Shown here piece by piece: positions 8,243 through 16,821 of a stretch of 64,000 nt of DNA (positions are counted from its first letter, which is position 1; the number at the start of each line of letters is the position of its first letter). Source of the DNA: Caulobacter soli (GTDB taxonomy: Bacteria; Pseudomonadota; Alphaproteobacteria; Caulobacterales; Caulobacteraceae). The position numbers and the translations under genes were made by a program. The stretch lies in the NCBI RefSeq assembly GCF_011045195.1, contig NZ_CP049199.1, forward strand, positions 4,323,501-4,387,500, read 5' to 3'. The notes beneath the pieces were generated by a model. It did not search any database and was not told where the DNA came from. It saw nothing but the letters and a program-made list of their open reading frames with translations.

Positions 8243-9199
8243 ATGGGCCTGAAGACGATCCACGGCTGGAAGAACCTGTCCGACAGCGAGCGCGGCGCCT
8301 GCGTGGCCCTGGGCAATTTCGACGGCGTGCATCGCGGCCACCAGCAGGTGATCGCCCAGGCCGCCAAAGCCGCCCAGGACGCCAAGGCCCCGCTGGGCGT
8401 GGTCACCTTCGATCCGCACCCGCGCCGCCTGTTCCGGCCCAGCGAGCCAGCCTTCAAGCTGATGACCCACAACCAGCAGGCCCGCGCGCTGGAGGCCCTG
8501 GGCGTGGACCTGCTGTACCTGCTGCCGTTCGACTTCGAGATGGCCAGCTTCAACGACCGCGAGTTCGTCGAGAAGGTGCTGGTCGGCGGCCCCAATGGTC
8601 AGGGATTGGGGGTGAAACACGTCGCCGTGGGCTTCGACATCTCGTTTGGCCGGGGCCGCACCGGCAGCGCCGAGCTGATGAAGGCCTATGGCGCGGAATA
8701 CGGCTTCTCGGTCTCGACCGCCGAGCCGGTCGCCAACCGCGACGGCGAGAAGTTCTCGTCCACCGGCGTGCGCGACGCCCTGCGCGAGGGGCATCCCGAA
8801 GGCGCGGCGCGGATCCTGGGCCGGCCGTTCGCCATCGAGGGCGTGGTCCGCCGCGGCCAGCAGCTGGGCCGGACGCTGGGCTTCCCCACGGCCAATGTCG
8901 AGGTCGAGGACTATGTGGTGCCGCGCCTGGGCGTCTACGCCACCCGCACCCGCCTGCCCGACGGCCGCGAAGTGCCGGGCGTGGCCAATCTGGGCAACAA
9001 CCCCACCACCGGCGAGGTCGAGACCCGGCTGGAGACCTGGCTGTTCGACTTCGACGAAGACCTCTATGGCCAAGTCATCGAAACCGACCTGATCGCCTTC
9101 CTGCGCCCGGAACTGAAGTTCGACAGCATCGAGCTGATGGTCGAGCAGATCCTGCGGGATGAGCAGGCGGCCCGGGCGATCGTGGCGCCGGCGTTTTAG
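8243..9199 (+). CDS. ribF: Bifunctional riboflavin kinase / FAD synthetase
   Basis: Makes FMN and then FAD from riboflavin and ATP. The 318-residue protein has the usual two parts. The N-terminal nucleotidyltransferase has GNFDGVHRGH (residues 25-34). The C-terminal kinase has GRTLGFPTANV, containing the PTAN metal/ATP motif, and GVYATRTRLPDG. The ATG at 8243 follows AAGGAAGTCC. Length and motifs are normal, and this is the only copy in the window. Confidence 0.95.
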   Translation: MGLKTIHGWKNLSDSERGACVALGNFDGVHRGHQQVIAQAAKAAQDAKAPLGVVTFDPHPRRLFRPSEPAFKLMTHNQQARALEALGVDLLYLLPFDFEMASFNDREFVEKVLVGGPNGQGLGVKHVAVGFDISFGRGRTGSAELMKAYGAEYGFSVSTAEPVANRDGEKFSSTGVRDALREGHPEGAARILGRPFAIEGVVRRGQQLGRTLGFPTANVEVEDYVVPRLGVYATRTRLPDGREVPGVANLGNNPTTGEVETRLETWLFDFDEDLYGQVIETDLIAFLRPELKFDSIELMVEQILRDEQAARAIVAPAF

Positions 9200-9206
9200 G
9201 GCTCAC

Positions 9207-9352
9207 GGGACGCCCCCTCCGTCACGAGGCTACGCCTCGCGCCACCTCCCCCGTTTCACGGGTGAGGAGAGGGGCGGTTCGGCTTCCTCCTCACCCGTGA
9301 AACGGGGGAGGTGGCATGGCGCGGATACGCGACATGACGGAGGGGGCGTCCC
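9207..9352. repeat. Long intergenic inverted repeat, family B
   Basis: Arms of about 60 bases (9207-9268 and 9285-9352) are almost complementary. The innermost pair is TCACCCGTGAAACGGGGGAG against CTCCCCCGTTTCACGGGTGA, and the outer pair is GACGCCCCCTCCGTCA. It fills the space between ribF and the HtrA-like gene. Transcribed, it would form a very stable long hairpin. Confidence 0.85.
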
Positions 9353-9422
9353 CGCTCCAACCCGACTCGCCAACCCGCGTTCTTCCCGTTAACCTTTGCC
9401 TTACCAACGGGGCGGGGGCCGG

Positions 9423-10514
9423 GTGTTGAAAGCGCGCAAATACGAGATGTTCGCCAAGGCGCGACGGCCCAAGGCCTCGCGTGGGCACGAGATTCTCGCC
9501 TATCCGGACTCTGAAGCCGGGGGCGCCACCTTCGTGTTCGACCCCGGCGAGGCCCCGTACTGCGTGGTCCCGCCGTCGGAAGACAGCCTGCTGGACGCCT
9601 ATTCCAACGCCGTGGTCCGCGCCGTCGAGGTGGTCGGTCCCAGCGTCGTGCGCATCCATCCGATGATGGAGGACCCGCGCATCCAGGGCGTCGGCTCGGG
9701 CTTCGCCATCGCCGCCAACGGCCTGATCCTGACCAACAGCCACGTGGTGCAGGGCGCCAGCCGCTTCGTGGTCATCACCGCCGAGGGCCGCAGCGTCACG
9801 GCGCGCTGCGTGGGCGACGATCCCGACACCGATCTCGCCCTGCTGCAGCTAGATCCGCGCCTGGACCTGCCCGTGGCCAAGCTGGGCAACTCCAAGGCCC
9901 TGCGGCGCGGCCAGCTGGTGATCGCCATCGGCGCCCCGCTGGGCTTCGAGGCGACGGTGACCACCGGCGTGGTCTCGGCCATGGGCCGGTCCCTGCGCGG
10001 CGAGCGCGGCCGGCTGATCGAGGACCTGATCCAGACCGACGCCGCCCTCAATCCGGGCAACAGCGGCGGGCCGCTGGTCAGCTCGTCCGGCGAGGTGGTG
10101 GGCATCGCCACCGCGGTGATCGCCGGCTTCCAGGGCCTGTGCTTCGCCGTGGCCTCCAACACCGCCAGCTTCGTGATCGCCGAGCTGATCGCCCATGGCC
10201 ACGTGCGGCGCGGCTCGATCGGCCTGGTCGCCCAGCAGGCCCCGATCCCGCCCGGCCTGGCCCGCGCCACCGGCGTCACCCAGGGCTATGCGGTGTTCGT
10301 CGCCCAGGTCGATCCAGGCGGCCCCGCCGCCAAGGCCGGGGTGCGCGAGGGCGACCTGCTGATCAGCGCCGGCGGCGCGCCGCTGACCGGCCTGGACGAC
10401 CTGCTGCGCGCGCTCGACAACCACAGCATCGACAGGGCCGCGCCCTTCGTCCTGATCCGCCAGGGCAAGCTGATGACGGTGACGATTACCCCGCGCGCCC
10501 GCAAGCGTGGTTAA
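9423..10514 (+). CDS. HtrA-like S1C serine protease with one PDZ domain
   Basis: About 363 residues: a short basic N-terminus, a trypsin-like protease domain (roughly 70-260) and one PDZ domain (265-355). The triad is complete: His107 (TNSHVV), Asp137 (DTDLALL) and Ser214 (NPGNSGGPL). Neither a signal peptide nor a membrane anchor is visible, which is unusual for HtrA/DegP proteins. Start choice is uncertain: I prefer GTG 9423, behind a G-rich stretch; TTG 9396 and ATG 9447 are in frame. None adds a signal sequence. It may act in the cytoplasm or be exported another way. Confidence 0.82.
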   Translation: MLKARKYEMFAKARRPKASRGHEILAYPDSEAGGATFVFDPGEAPYCVVPPSEDSLLDAYSNAVVRAVEVVGPSVVRIHPMMEDPRIQGVGSGFAIAANGLILTNSHVVQGASRFVVITAEGRSVTARCVGDDPDTDLALLQLDPRLDLPVAKLGNSKALRRGQLVIAIGAPLGFEATVTTGVVSAMGRSLRGERGRLIEDLIQTDAALNPGNSGGPLVSSSGEVVGIATAVIAGFQGLCFAVASNTASFVIAELIAHGHVRRGSIGLVAQQAPIPPGLARATGVTQGYAVFVAQVDPGGPAAKAGVREGDLLISAGGAPLTGLDDLLRALDNHSIDRAAPFVLIRQGKLMTVTITPRARKRG

Positions 10515-10651
10515 ACATCGTCGACTTGCCGACACAGCGTGCAATACCGCATCCAAAACTTGGGAAAATACGGATAACATTGCTTTTTCTCCGTAGACGC
10601 AAGCAAAGACGCTCCCTACACTTTTGACGTCAGTTCAAGAGGAGTCGTCAG

Positions 10652-10903
10652 GTGCGGACCGAGGTGCGGGTAAGACATCTGCGGCGAAAGACCTGGCGCG
10701 CGGCGCGCCTGCTGTTGCCGCCCAAACCGTCCCTGACCTCGCTGGAAGGCAAGATCCTGGCCTCCGCCTGGGCCGTCGCCGCCCTCACCACCCTCAGCGT
10801 CGCCCTAGCCCAGGGCCTGCGCATGTTCCTTCTCTCGGCCCTGGCGGTGCTGTTCGGCACCCTGGCGGCGCTGTGGATGCTGGACGGGCTGGCGCGGCGG
10901 TAG
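10652..10903 (+). CDS. Small two-helix membrane protein
   Basis: An 83-residue protein starting with GTG just after AAGAGGAGTCGTCAG. The first 30 residues are strongly basic (RVRHLRRKTWRAARLLL). Two hydrophobic stretches follow (ILASAWAVAALTTLSVALA and MFLLSALAVLFGTLAALWML), ending LDGLARR. It is predicted to sit in the inner membrane with the basic end inside. About 140 bp of non-coding sequence precede it, so it probably has its own promoter. Family not recognised. Confidence 0.65.
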   Translation: MRTEVRVRHLRRKTWRAARLLLPPKPSLTSLEGKILASAWAVAALTTLSVALAQGLRMFLLSALAVLFGTLAALWMLDGLARR

Positions 10904-10932
10904 GGCCTTTCGGGCTTTTTCGTTTCCCCAAA

Positions 10933-10972
10933 GGTGTCATCCCGGAAGCGCGTAGCGCTTGTCCGGAATGAC
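10933..10972. repeat. Short intergenic palindrome
   Basis: TCATCCCGGA and TCCGGAATGA flank AGCGCGTAGCGCTT. This is a compact form of the palindrome at 61401-61501, where TCATCCCGG and CCGGGATGA also occur with GCGTAGCGC or GCGCTACGCGC. It lies between the small membrane protein and ileS. Confidence 0.6.
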
Positions 10973-11172
10973 AACCCTTGTTGAGCCTGGAAGATGGTGA
11001 GAGCCCGTTTGCCCCTCCCCGTCACCTCTGCTATCCCCCGCCCATGCCTTTCGTTCGGAAAACCCCGCGAATTAACCGCCCGGCGTGACGCCGCCGGACG
11101 GTAGCTCCAGCGCGCGCCGGGACGACGACCCCGCAACTTCTTCCGAACACCTCCAAGCTGGATAGCCATGCC

Positions 11173-14142
11173 ATGGCCGACGACGCCACGACCGCCCGCG
11201 ACTACCGCGAAACCGTCTTCCTTCCCGACACCCCGTTCCCGATGCGCGGCGGCCTGCCCAAAAAGGAACCCGAGATCCTGGAAGGCTGGGCGGCCCTGTC
11301 CGACAAGGGCCTGTACGGCGCGGTGCGCGCCGCGCGCCAGGCCGCCGGCGCCCCGCTGTTCGTGCTGCACGACGGCCCGCCCTACGCCAATGGCGCGATC
11401 CACATCGGCCACGCCCTGAACAAGACGCTGAAGGACTTCGTGGTCCGCAGCCGCTTCGCCCTGGGCTACGACGTCGACTACGTGCCCGGCTGGGACTGCC
11501 ACGGCCTGCCGATCGAATGGAAGATCGAGGAAGAGTTCCGCGCCAAGGGCCGCCGCAAGGACGAGGTGCCCGCCGCCGAGTTCCGCAAGCGCTGCCGCGA
11601 ATACGCCGCCGGCTGGATCGAGGCCCAGAAGGTCGAGTTCCAGCGCCTGGGCGTGCTGGGCGACTGGTGGAACCGCTACGCCACCATGGACTACGGCAGC
11701 GAGGCGACGATCGTCGCCGAGTTCCACAAGTTCGCCACCAGCGGCCAGCTCTATCGCGGCTCCAAGCCCGTGATGTGGAGCCCGGTCGAGCGCACGGCCC
11801 TGGCCGACGCCGAGATCGAGTACCACGACCACGTCAGCCCGACCGTCTGGGTAAAGTTCCCGGTCAAGGCCTATGACGAGGACCGCTACGCCGTGTCGGG
11901 CAACGCGGCCGGCGACAACGTCTTCCGCCTGCCGCCCAACGACGCCAGCGTCGTGATCTGGACCACCACCCCGTGGACCATCCCGGCCAACCGGGCGATC
12001 AGCTTCAACCCCAAGGTCGAGTATGGCCTCTACGAGGTCGAGGCCATGGAGGAGAACCTGGAGTTCGCCCCGTGGTCCAAGGTCGGCGATCGCCTGATCG
12101 TCGCCGACAAGCTGGCCGAGGACGTGCGCAAGGCCGCCAAGGTCGCGTCGTGGCGCCGGGCCGAGCCGGTCGATCCGACCGGCCTGATCTGCGCCCACCC
12201 CCTCGCCCAATTCGATGAAGGTTACGGCTTCGACGTCCCCCTGCTGGCCGGCGACCACGTGACCGACGACGCCGGCACCGGCTTCGTCCACACCGCCCCG
12301 GGCCACGGCGCCGACGACTATCTGGTCTGGCTGAAGAGCGGCTACGCGCTGGACTCCATCCCCGACACCGTCGATCCCGACGGCGCCTATTTCCCGCACG
12401 TGCCGCTGTTCGCGGGCCTGAAGGTCATCGAGACCGAGGGCAAGAAGGCCGGCAAGTTCGGGGCCGCCAACGGCGCGGTGATGGACAAGCTGATCGAGGC
12501 CGGCAACCTCTTGGCGCGCGGCCGCGTCGAGCACAGCTATCCGCACAGCTGGCGCTCCAAGGCCCCGGTGATCTTCCGCAACACCCCGCAATGGTTCATC
12601 CGCATGGACCAGGCCGTGCCCTCGCTGGGCGGCAAGACCCTGCGCGAGGTGGCGGTCCAGGCCATCGCCGACACCGCCTTCCACCCCGACGCCGGCCGCA
12701 ACCGCATCGGGGCCATGGTCGAGACGCGTCCGGATTGGCTGATCAGCCGCCAGCGCGCCTGGGGCACGCCCCTGGCCATGTTCGTCGACAAGGAGACGGG
12801 CGTTCCGCTGATGGACGAGGCGGTCAACCGCCGCATCCTGGACGCCATCCAGGACGGCGGCAGCGACGCCTGGTTCGAGCTGCCCGACAGCCACTTCCTG
12901 GGCGACCGCGATCCGGCCCAGTTCGAGAAGGTCATCGACATCCTCGACGTCTGGTTCGACAGCGGCTCGACCCACGCCTTCACCCTGGAAGGCCGCAACG
13001 ACAGCCGCTCCCCGGCCGATCTGTACCTGGAAGGCTCCGACCAGCACCGTGGCTGGTTCCAGTCGTCGCTGCTGGAGAGCTGCGGCACGCGCGGCCGCGC
13101 GCCGTACAAGGGCGTCCTGACCCACGGGTTCACCCAGGACGAGAACGGCGAGAAGATGTCCAAGTCCAAGGGCAACACCGTCGAGCCCCAGACCATCACC
13201 AAGGAAAGCGGCGCCGAGATCCTGCGGCTGTGGGCGGCGATGGTCGACTATTCGGAGGACCAGCGGATCGGCAAGACGATCCTGGCCACCACCACCGACG
13301 CCTATCGCAAGCTGCGCAACACCACCCGCTACCTGCTGGGCGCCCTGGCCGGCTTCGACGAGGCCGAACGGGTCACCGGCTACGCCGACTTCCCGCCGCT
13401 GGAGAAGTACATCCTGCACCGCCTGTGGGAGCTGGATGGCCAAGTGAAGGCCGCCTACGAGGCCTATCGCTTCAGCGACGTGATCCGGCCGCTGATCGAC
13501 TTCTGCCAGGGCGACCTGTCCAGCCTGTTCTTCGACATCCGCAAGGACAGCCTCTATTGCGACGCGCCCACGGCCCTGCGCCGCCGGGCCTATCGCACGG
13601 TGCTGGACTATGTGTTCGAGCGCCTGACGGTGTGGCTGTCGCCCCTGACCAGCTTCACGATGGAAGAGGCCTGGACGACGCGCTTCCCCGACGCCGGCAG
13701 CAACGTGCTGCGGGTGATGCCGGAGACCCCGGCCGCCTGGCGCAACGACGCCGAGGCCGCGCGCTGGGCCAAGGTCGAGACCGTGACCTCGGTGGTCACC
13801 TCGGCCCTGGAGGTCGAGCGCCGCGACAAGCGGATAGGCTCGGCGCTCGAGGCCGCGCCGGTCGTCCACATCGCCGACGCCGACCTGCTGGCCGCCTTCG
13901 ACGGCCTGGACGCCGCCGAGGTGTTCCGCACCAGCGCCGCGACCCTGGTCGCCGACGAGGCGGCGGGCGCGTTCGCGCTGGACGAGGTCAAGGGCGTGGC
14001 CGTCGAGGTCCCGCTGGCCGACGGCAAGAAGTGCGCCCGCTCGTGGCGCATCCTGCCGGAGGTGGGAACCGACCCCCGCTATCCGGAGCTTAGCCTGCGC
14101 GACGCCGAAGCGGTGGCGTGGTGGGACGCGCAACACACTTAA
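11173..14142 (+). CDS. ileS: Isoleucyl-tRNA synthetase
   Basis: Charges tRNA-Ile and edits misloaded valine. The 989-residue protein is a class I synthetase. HIGH lies at about residue 76 (GAIHIGHALNK) and KMSKS at about residue 660 (GEKMSKSKGN). WTTTPWTIPANRAI marks the editing domain, and the C-terminal region is the anticodon-binding bundle. The ATG at 11173 gives the canonical MADD...RDYRETVFLP start. The C-terminal zinc ribbon of the E. coli enzyme is not evident. A palindromic repeat of 126 bp separates it from lspA. Confidence 0.97.
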   Translation: MADDATTARDYRETVFLPDTPFPMRGGLPKKEPEILEGWAALSDKGLYGAVRAARQAAGAPLFVLHDGPPYANGAIHIGHALNKTLKDFVVRSRFALGYDVDYVPGWDCHGLPIEWKIEEEFRAKGRRKDEVPAAEFRKRCREYAAGWIEAQKVEFQRLGVLGDWWNRYATMDYGSEATIVAEFHKFATSGQLYRGSKPVMWSPVERTALADAEIEYHDHVSPTVWVKFPVKAYDEDRYAVSGNAAGDNVFRLPPNDASVVIWTTTPWTIPANRAISFNPKVEYGLYEVEAMEENLEFAPWSKVGDRLIVADKLAEDVRKAAKVASWRRAEPVDPTGLICAHPLAQFDEGYGFDVPLLAGDHVTDDAGTGFVHTAPGHGADDYLVWLKSGYALDSIPDTVDPDGAYFPHVPLFAGLKVIETEGKKAGKFGAANGAVMDKLIEAGNLLARGRVEHSYPHSWRSKAPVIFRNTPQWFIRMDQAVPSLGGKTLREVAVQAIADTAFHPDAGRNRIGAMVETRPDWLISRQRAWGTPLAMFVDKETGVPLMDEAVNRRILDAIQDGGSDAWFELPDSHFLGDRDPAQFEKVIDILDVWFDSGSTHAFTLEGRNDSRSPADLYLEGSDQHRGWFQSSLLESCGTRGRAPYKGVLTHGFTQDENGEKMSKSKGNTVEPQTITKESGAEILRLWAAMVDYSEDQRIGKTILATTTDAYRKLRNTTRYLLGALAGFDEAERVTGYADFPPLEKYILHRLWELDGQVKAAYEAYRFSDVIRPLIDFCQGDLSSLFFDIRKDSLYCDAPTALRRRAYRTVLDYVFERLTVWLSPLTSFTMEEAWTTRFPDAGSNVLRVMPETPAAWRNDAEAARWAKVETVTSVVTSALEVERRDKRIGSALEAAPVVHIADADLLAAFDGLDAAEVFRTSAATLVADEAAGAFALDEVKGVAVEVPLADGKKCARSWRILPEVGTDPRYPELSLRDAEAVAWWDAQHT

Positions 14143-14150
14143 GGTGTTTG

Positions 14151-14276
14151 CTTCCTTCTCCCCTTGCGGGAGAAGGTGTCGCGCAGCGACGGATGAGGGG
14201 TCGCACGGCGCGGCCGGTGAAACCCCTCATCCGACCTGCTTCGCAGGCCACCTTCTCCCGCAAGGGGAGAAGGAAG
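14151..14276. repeat. Intergenic inverted repeat, family A
   Basis: The 26-base arms (14151-14176 and 14251-14276) are perfect complements built around CTTCTCCCCTTGCGGGAGAA. The spacer contains CGACCTGCTTCGCAGGCC, shared with the copies at 5397 and 20905. It lies between ileS and lspA; if transcribed it would fold into a long hairpin in the middle of that unit. Confidence 0.85.
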
Positions 14277-14289
14277 ATCAGAGACTGAC

Positions 14290-14796
14290 ATGAAAATCAC
14301 CCGCCTCGGCTGGACCGCCTATCTGATCGCCGCGATCACCATCGTGCTGGACCAGATCAGCAAGGCCTGGATCCTTTCCACTCTGGGAACCGCGCCCGGC
14401 GCCAGCCAGCACGTGGTCGGCCCCTTCTACCTGACCCTGGTCCATAACCTGGGCATGAGCTTTGGCCTGTTCCGGGGCTCGGAGCTTTCCCGCTGGCTGC
14501 TGACCCTGTTCTCGGCCGTCGTGGTGGTGGGCTTGGCCGTCTGGGCGCGCAAAGCGGTCAAGCCGCTGATGGCCGGCGGCATCGGCCTGATCATCGGCGG
14601 GGCGTTCGGCAACAACCTGATCGACCGCGTCCGCTACGGCTATGTCGTCGACTTCATCGACGTCTCGCGCCTGCACTTCCCCTGGGTGTTCAACGTCGCC
14701 GACTCGGCGATCAGCGTCGGGGTGTGCCTGCTGCTGCTGGACAGCTTCCTCTCGGAAGAAAAAAACCTCGCCAATCCAGACGGTCACGGGCTGTAG
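14290..14796 (+). CDS. lspA: Lipoprotein signal peptidase (signal peptidase II)
   Basis: Inner-membrane aspartyl protease that removes the signal peptide of diacylglyceryl-modified prolipoproteins. The 168-residue protein has four hydrophobic segments and both catalytic boxes: GAFGNNLIDR (Asp near 113) and FNVADSAISVG (Asp near 137). VLDQISK near residue 20 is also typical. The ATG at 14290 follows a repeat element rather than a strong ribosome site. The next gene codes for a lipoprotein, a likely substrate. Confidence 0.96.
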   Translation: MKITRLGWTAYLIAAITIVLDQISKAWILSTLGTAPGASQHVVGPFYLTLVHNLGMSFGLFRGSELSRWLLTLFSAVVVVGLAVWARKAVKPLMAGGIGLIIGGAFGNNLIDRVRYGYVVDFIDVSRLHFPWVFNVADSAISVGVCLLLLDSFLSEEKNLANPDGHGL

Positions 14797-14911
14797 CGCG
14801 ACAGAACGGCCTCAACGTAGCCACGATCTCAAGGAAGATTGGCGCCCGGCCTCGGATGTCGTATCGAGAGCGTCCGAAATATCGGCCCGGGGGGCCGCTG
14901 GAGCAGGTTTC

Positions 14912-15478
14912 ATGAGTTTCTATCGGGTCGCGACCCTGGGCGTCTTGGCCTCCGTGGCCGCCATGGGCCTCGCCGGTTGCCAGTCCACGTCCAAGGCGCT
15001 GGGCATGAGCAAGGTTGTTCCAGACGAATTCCGCGTCGTCACCAAGGCGCCGCTGGTGGTGCCGCCCGACTACAGCCTGCGCCCGCCGGCGCCCGGCGAG
15101 CCGCGCCCGCAGGAACTGCAGCCTGAAAGCGCCGCGCGTCAGGCCCTGATCGGCCAGAGCAACGCCGCCGGCCGTTCGGACGGCGAAAAGCTGCTGGTCG
15201 CCAAGGCCGGCGTCGAGAAGGCCGACCCGCTGATCCGCTTCGTCGTCGACGACGAGAACGGCGACCTGGCCCACAAGGACGAAAGCTTCTCGCAGAAGGT
15301 GATGTTCTGGAAGAAGGGCGACAAGACCGCCGCCCCGACCGCCTCGGAAACCGGCGCCACCGACGCCGCCCCGGTCGACGCCGCCACCGAAGAGGCCCGC
15401 CTGAAGGCCCTGACCGGCAACGGCACGATCGTCATCACCCGGGAAAAGGAAAGCAAGATCAAGCTGCCGGGCCTGTAG
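14912..15478 (+). CDS. DUF3035-type lipoprotein
   Basis: A 188-residue lipoprotein. The signal peptide ends in the lipobox LAGC (Cys near residue 23). The mature part begins with KVVPDEFRVVTKAPLVVPPDYSL, the hallmark of DUF3035 proteins found after lspA in many alphaproteobacteria. A Pro-rich stretch and a Thr/Ala-rich tail follow. The ATG at 14912 was chosen because the signal peptide starts there. Role unknown; location is presumably the outer membrane or periplasmic side of the inner membrane. Confidence 0.88.
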   Translation: MSFYRVATLGVLASVAAMGLAGCQSTSKALGMSKVVPDEFRVVTKAPLVVPPDYSLRPPAPGEPRPQELQPESAARQALIGQSNAAGRSDGEKLLVAKAGVEKADPLIRFVVDDENGDLAHKDESFSQKVMFWKKGDKTAAPTASETGATDAAPVDAATEEARLKALTGNGTIVITREKESKIKLPGL

Positions 15479-15503
15479 GGCCGGACTTGATCCGCTGAGA
15501 TTT

Positions 15504-15538
15504 CGAAAGGCCCGGAAGGAAACTTCTGGGCCTTTTTC
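15504..15538 (+). terminator. Intrinsic terminator after the DUF3035 gene
   Basis: AAAGGCCCGGAAG-GAAA-CTTCTGGGCCTTTTT: a stem with one mismatch and a GAAA loop, followed by a T run. It begins about 25 bp after the stop codon and closes the lspA unit. Confidence 0.85.
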
Positions 15539-15548
15539 GTGCGGCGAA

Positions 15549-15672
15549 CACTTGCCCCCTACGGACCGCTTCGCGGTCGTCTTCCCCCGGAGGGGGAAGA
15601 GGCGCGCCGCGCCTGAAGCCTCCGCCCCCTATGGGGGCGGACAGACCGCGAAGCGGTCAGGTGGGGGCAAGT
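15549..15672. repeat. Intergenic inverted repeat, family C
   Basis: The outer arms are ACTTGCCCCCTACGGACCGC and its near complement (15549-15577 and 15644-15672). Inner parts include GACCGCGAAGCGGTC and a second hairpin CTTCCCCCGGAGGGGGAAG. It sits between convergent genes. Confidence 0.8.
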
Positions 15673-15681
15673 CGGTGCGCC

Positions 15682-16623
15682 TCATTCCGGCGTCGACACC
15701 ACAAACCCCCGCGCCCGCATCAGATCCAGCACACCGCCCCGCGCCACCAGGCTGCGGATCCCGTAGACCGCCACCGCGTGCCCCGGCGTCTTCATCGCCG
15801 CCGCCAAGGCCTCGACCTCGTCCTGCGTGCCCCGGCGCTCGAGGTCGGCCATGCCCGGCAACGCCAGCAGGCAGCGCTGGAAGTTCCGAGGCCCCGCGAT
15901 CGCGCCGCGCACGTCGCCGCGCGTCCAGGCCCGGGCGGCCGCCCGCGCCGCCTCCGGCCCAGCGTTGATCTCGTCGAGCACGCCCTCCAGGCAGATCAGC
16001 CCGGCCTCGCGCGAGTGCTCGCGCACCGCCGTCTTGACCAGCGGCATGACCTTGTAGGTCGCGGCCGGCTTCGGCTTGAGCCCGTGCTTGCGGGCCAGGC
16101 GACCGATGGCGCGCTCCGGCTCGGCCGGCTCCAGCCGCACCGACTTGCGATAGTCGCCGGCCATCATGATCCCCGCCCCCAGCGGGTTCCAGCCGTTGTA
16201 GGCGTCGGGCTTCTTGCCGAGGGTCGCGCGGGCGCGGGCCAGCTTGGGACCCAGGTCGCCGACCGAGGCGTCCAGCGGCGCGTCGGCCTTCAGCTTGCCG
16301 CGCAGGGCCAGGGCGGCCGGCAGGTCGCCGATCCCCGCCCGGCCCTCGGGCGGCAGGATCACCGCGAAGGCGCCGTCCAGCCGGTGGTCCAGCACGCTGG
16401 TGTCCCAGGCCTGGCCCTGCGGCAGGGCCTGCAGAACGCCCAGCATGTAGATCGTGGTGTCGCCGTCGGAGATCTTCCACCAGGCCGGACCGGGCAGCTT
16501 GGCCGCCACCACCAGGGCCTCGACGACATTGGCCTCGGGGTCGTCGAGGCCGGGGGCGGTCTGGGCGTGGGCGGGGGTGGTGAAGAGGGCGGCGGCCGTC
16601 GCCAGAATCGCCAGTCGCCGCAT
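15682..16623 (-). CDS. TraB/GumN-like protein, paralogue 1, lacking the catalytic His
   Basis: A 313-residue exported protein (signal peptide MRRLAILATAAALFTTPAHA). The sequence after the signal (PGPAWWKISDGDTTIYMLG...LP) matches the start of TraB/GumN proteins. In active members of this superfamily the next segment is Gly-x-x-His; here it is GVLQ, so the metal-binding His is missing. The C-terminus has the paired Cys and GHAVAVYGIRSLVARGGVLDLMRARGF typical of the family. Start at 16623 is set by the signal peptide. The neighbouring gene upstream is a paralogue in the same direction, separated by a repeat. Confidence 0.8.
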   Translation of the reverse strand: MRRLAILATAAALFTTPAHAQTAPGLDDPEANVVEALVVAAKLPGPAWWKISDGDTTIYMLGVLQALPQGQAWDTSVLDHRLDGAFAVILPPEGRAGIGDLPAALALRGKLKADAPLDASVGDLGPKLARARATLGKKPDAYNGWNPLGAGIMMAGDYRKSVRLEPAEPERAIGRLARKHGLKPKPAATYKVMPLVKTAVREHSREAGLICLEGVLDEINAGPEAARAAARAWTRGDVRGAIAGPRNFQRCLLALPGMADLERRGTQDEVEALAAAMKTPGHAVAVYGIRSLVARGGVLDLMRARGFVVSTPE

Positions 16624-16674
16624 GCCGAGTCTCCCGAACCATCGAAGACCTTCTCGCACTTCCGCCCAGCCGCC

Positions 16675-16791
16675 GTCCCTCCCCTTTATGGGGAGGGGGG
16701 ACCAGCGAAGCTGGTGGGTGGGGCCTGCTGACTCATCAGACCCCACCCGACCTCGCGTCGCGAGGCCACCCTCCCCACAAGGGGGAGGGAC
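16675..16791. repeat. Intergenic inverted repeat, family D
   Basis: Arms GTCCCTCCCC...GGGGAGGG and CCCTCCCC...GGGAGGGAC (16675-16697 and 16769-16791), with inner GGTGGGTGGGG against CCCCACCCGACC. It lies between the two TraB/GumN-like genes and also overlaps the untranslated leader of the downstream one. Confidence 0.75.
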
Positions 16792-16821
16792 AGCGCCGCC
16801 CGCGAGGAAAAGCGCTTCGGG

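Noticed and set aside
11044..11088. Short upstream frame before ileS (14 codons)
   Set aside because: It contains only one Ile codon, has no ribosome site and I found no competing hairpins, so it does not look like an attenuator.
10648..14136. A very long open frame antisense to ileS (over 1100 codons)
   Set aside because: A consequence of high GC and strong codon bias on the coding strand; its sequence is low-complexity and lacks any domain, whereas ileS is unmistakable.
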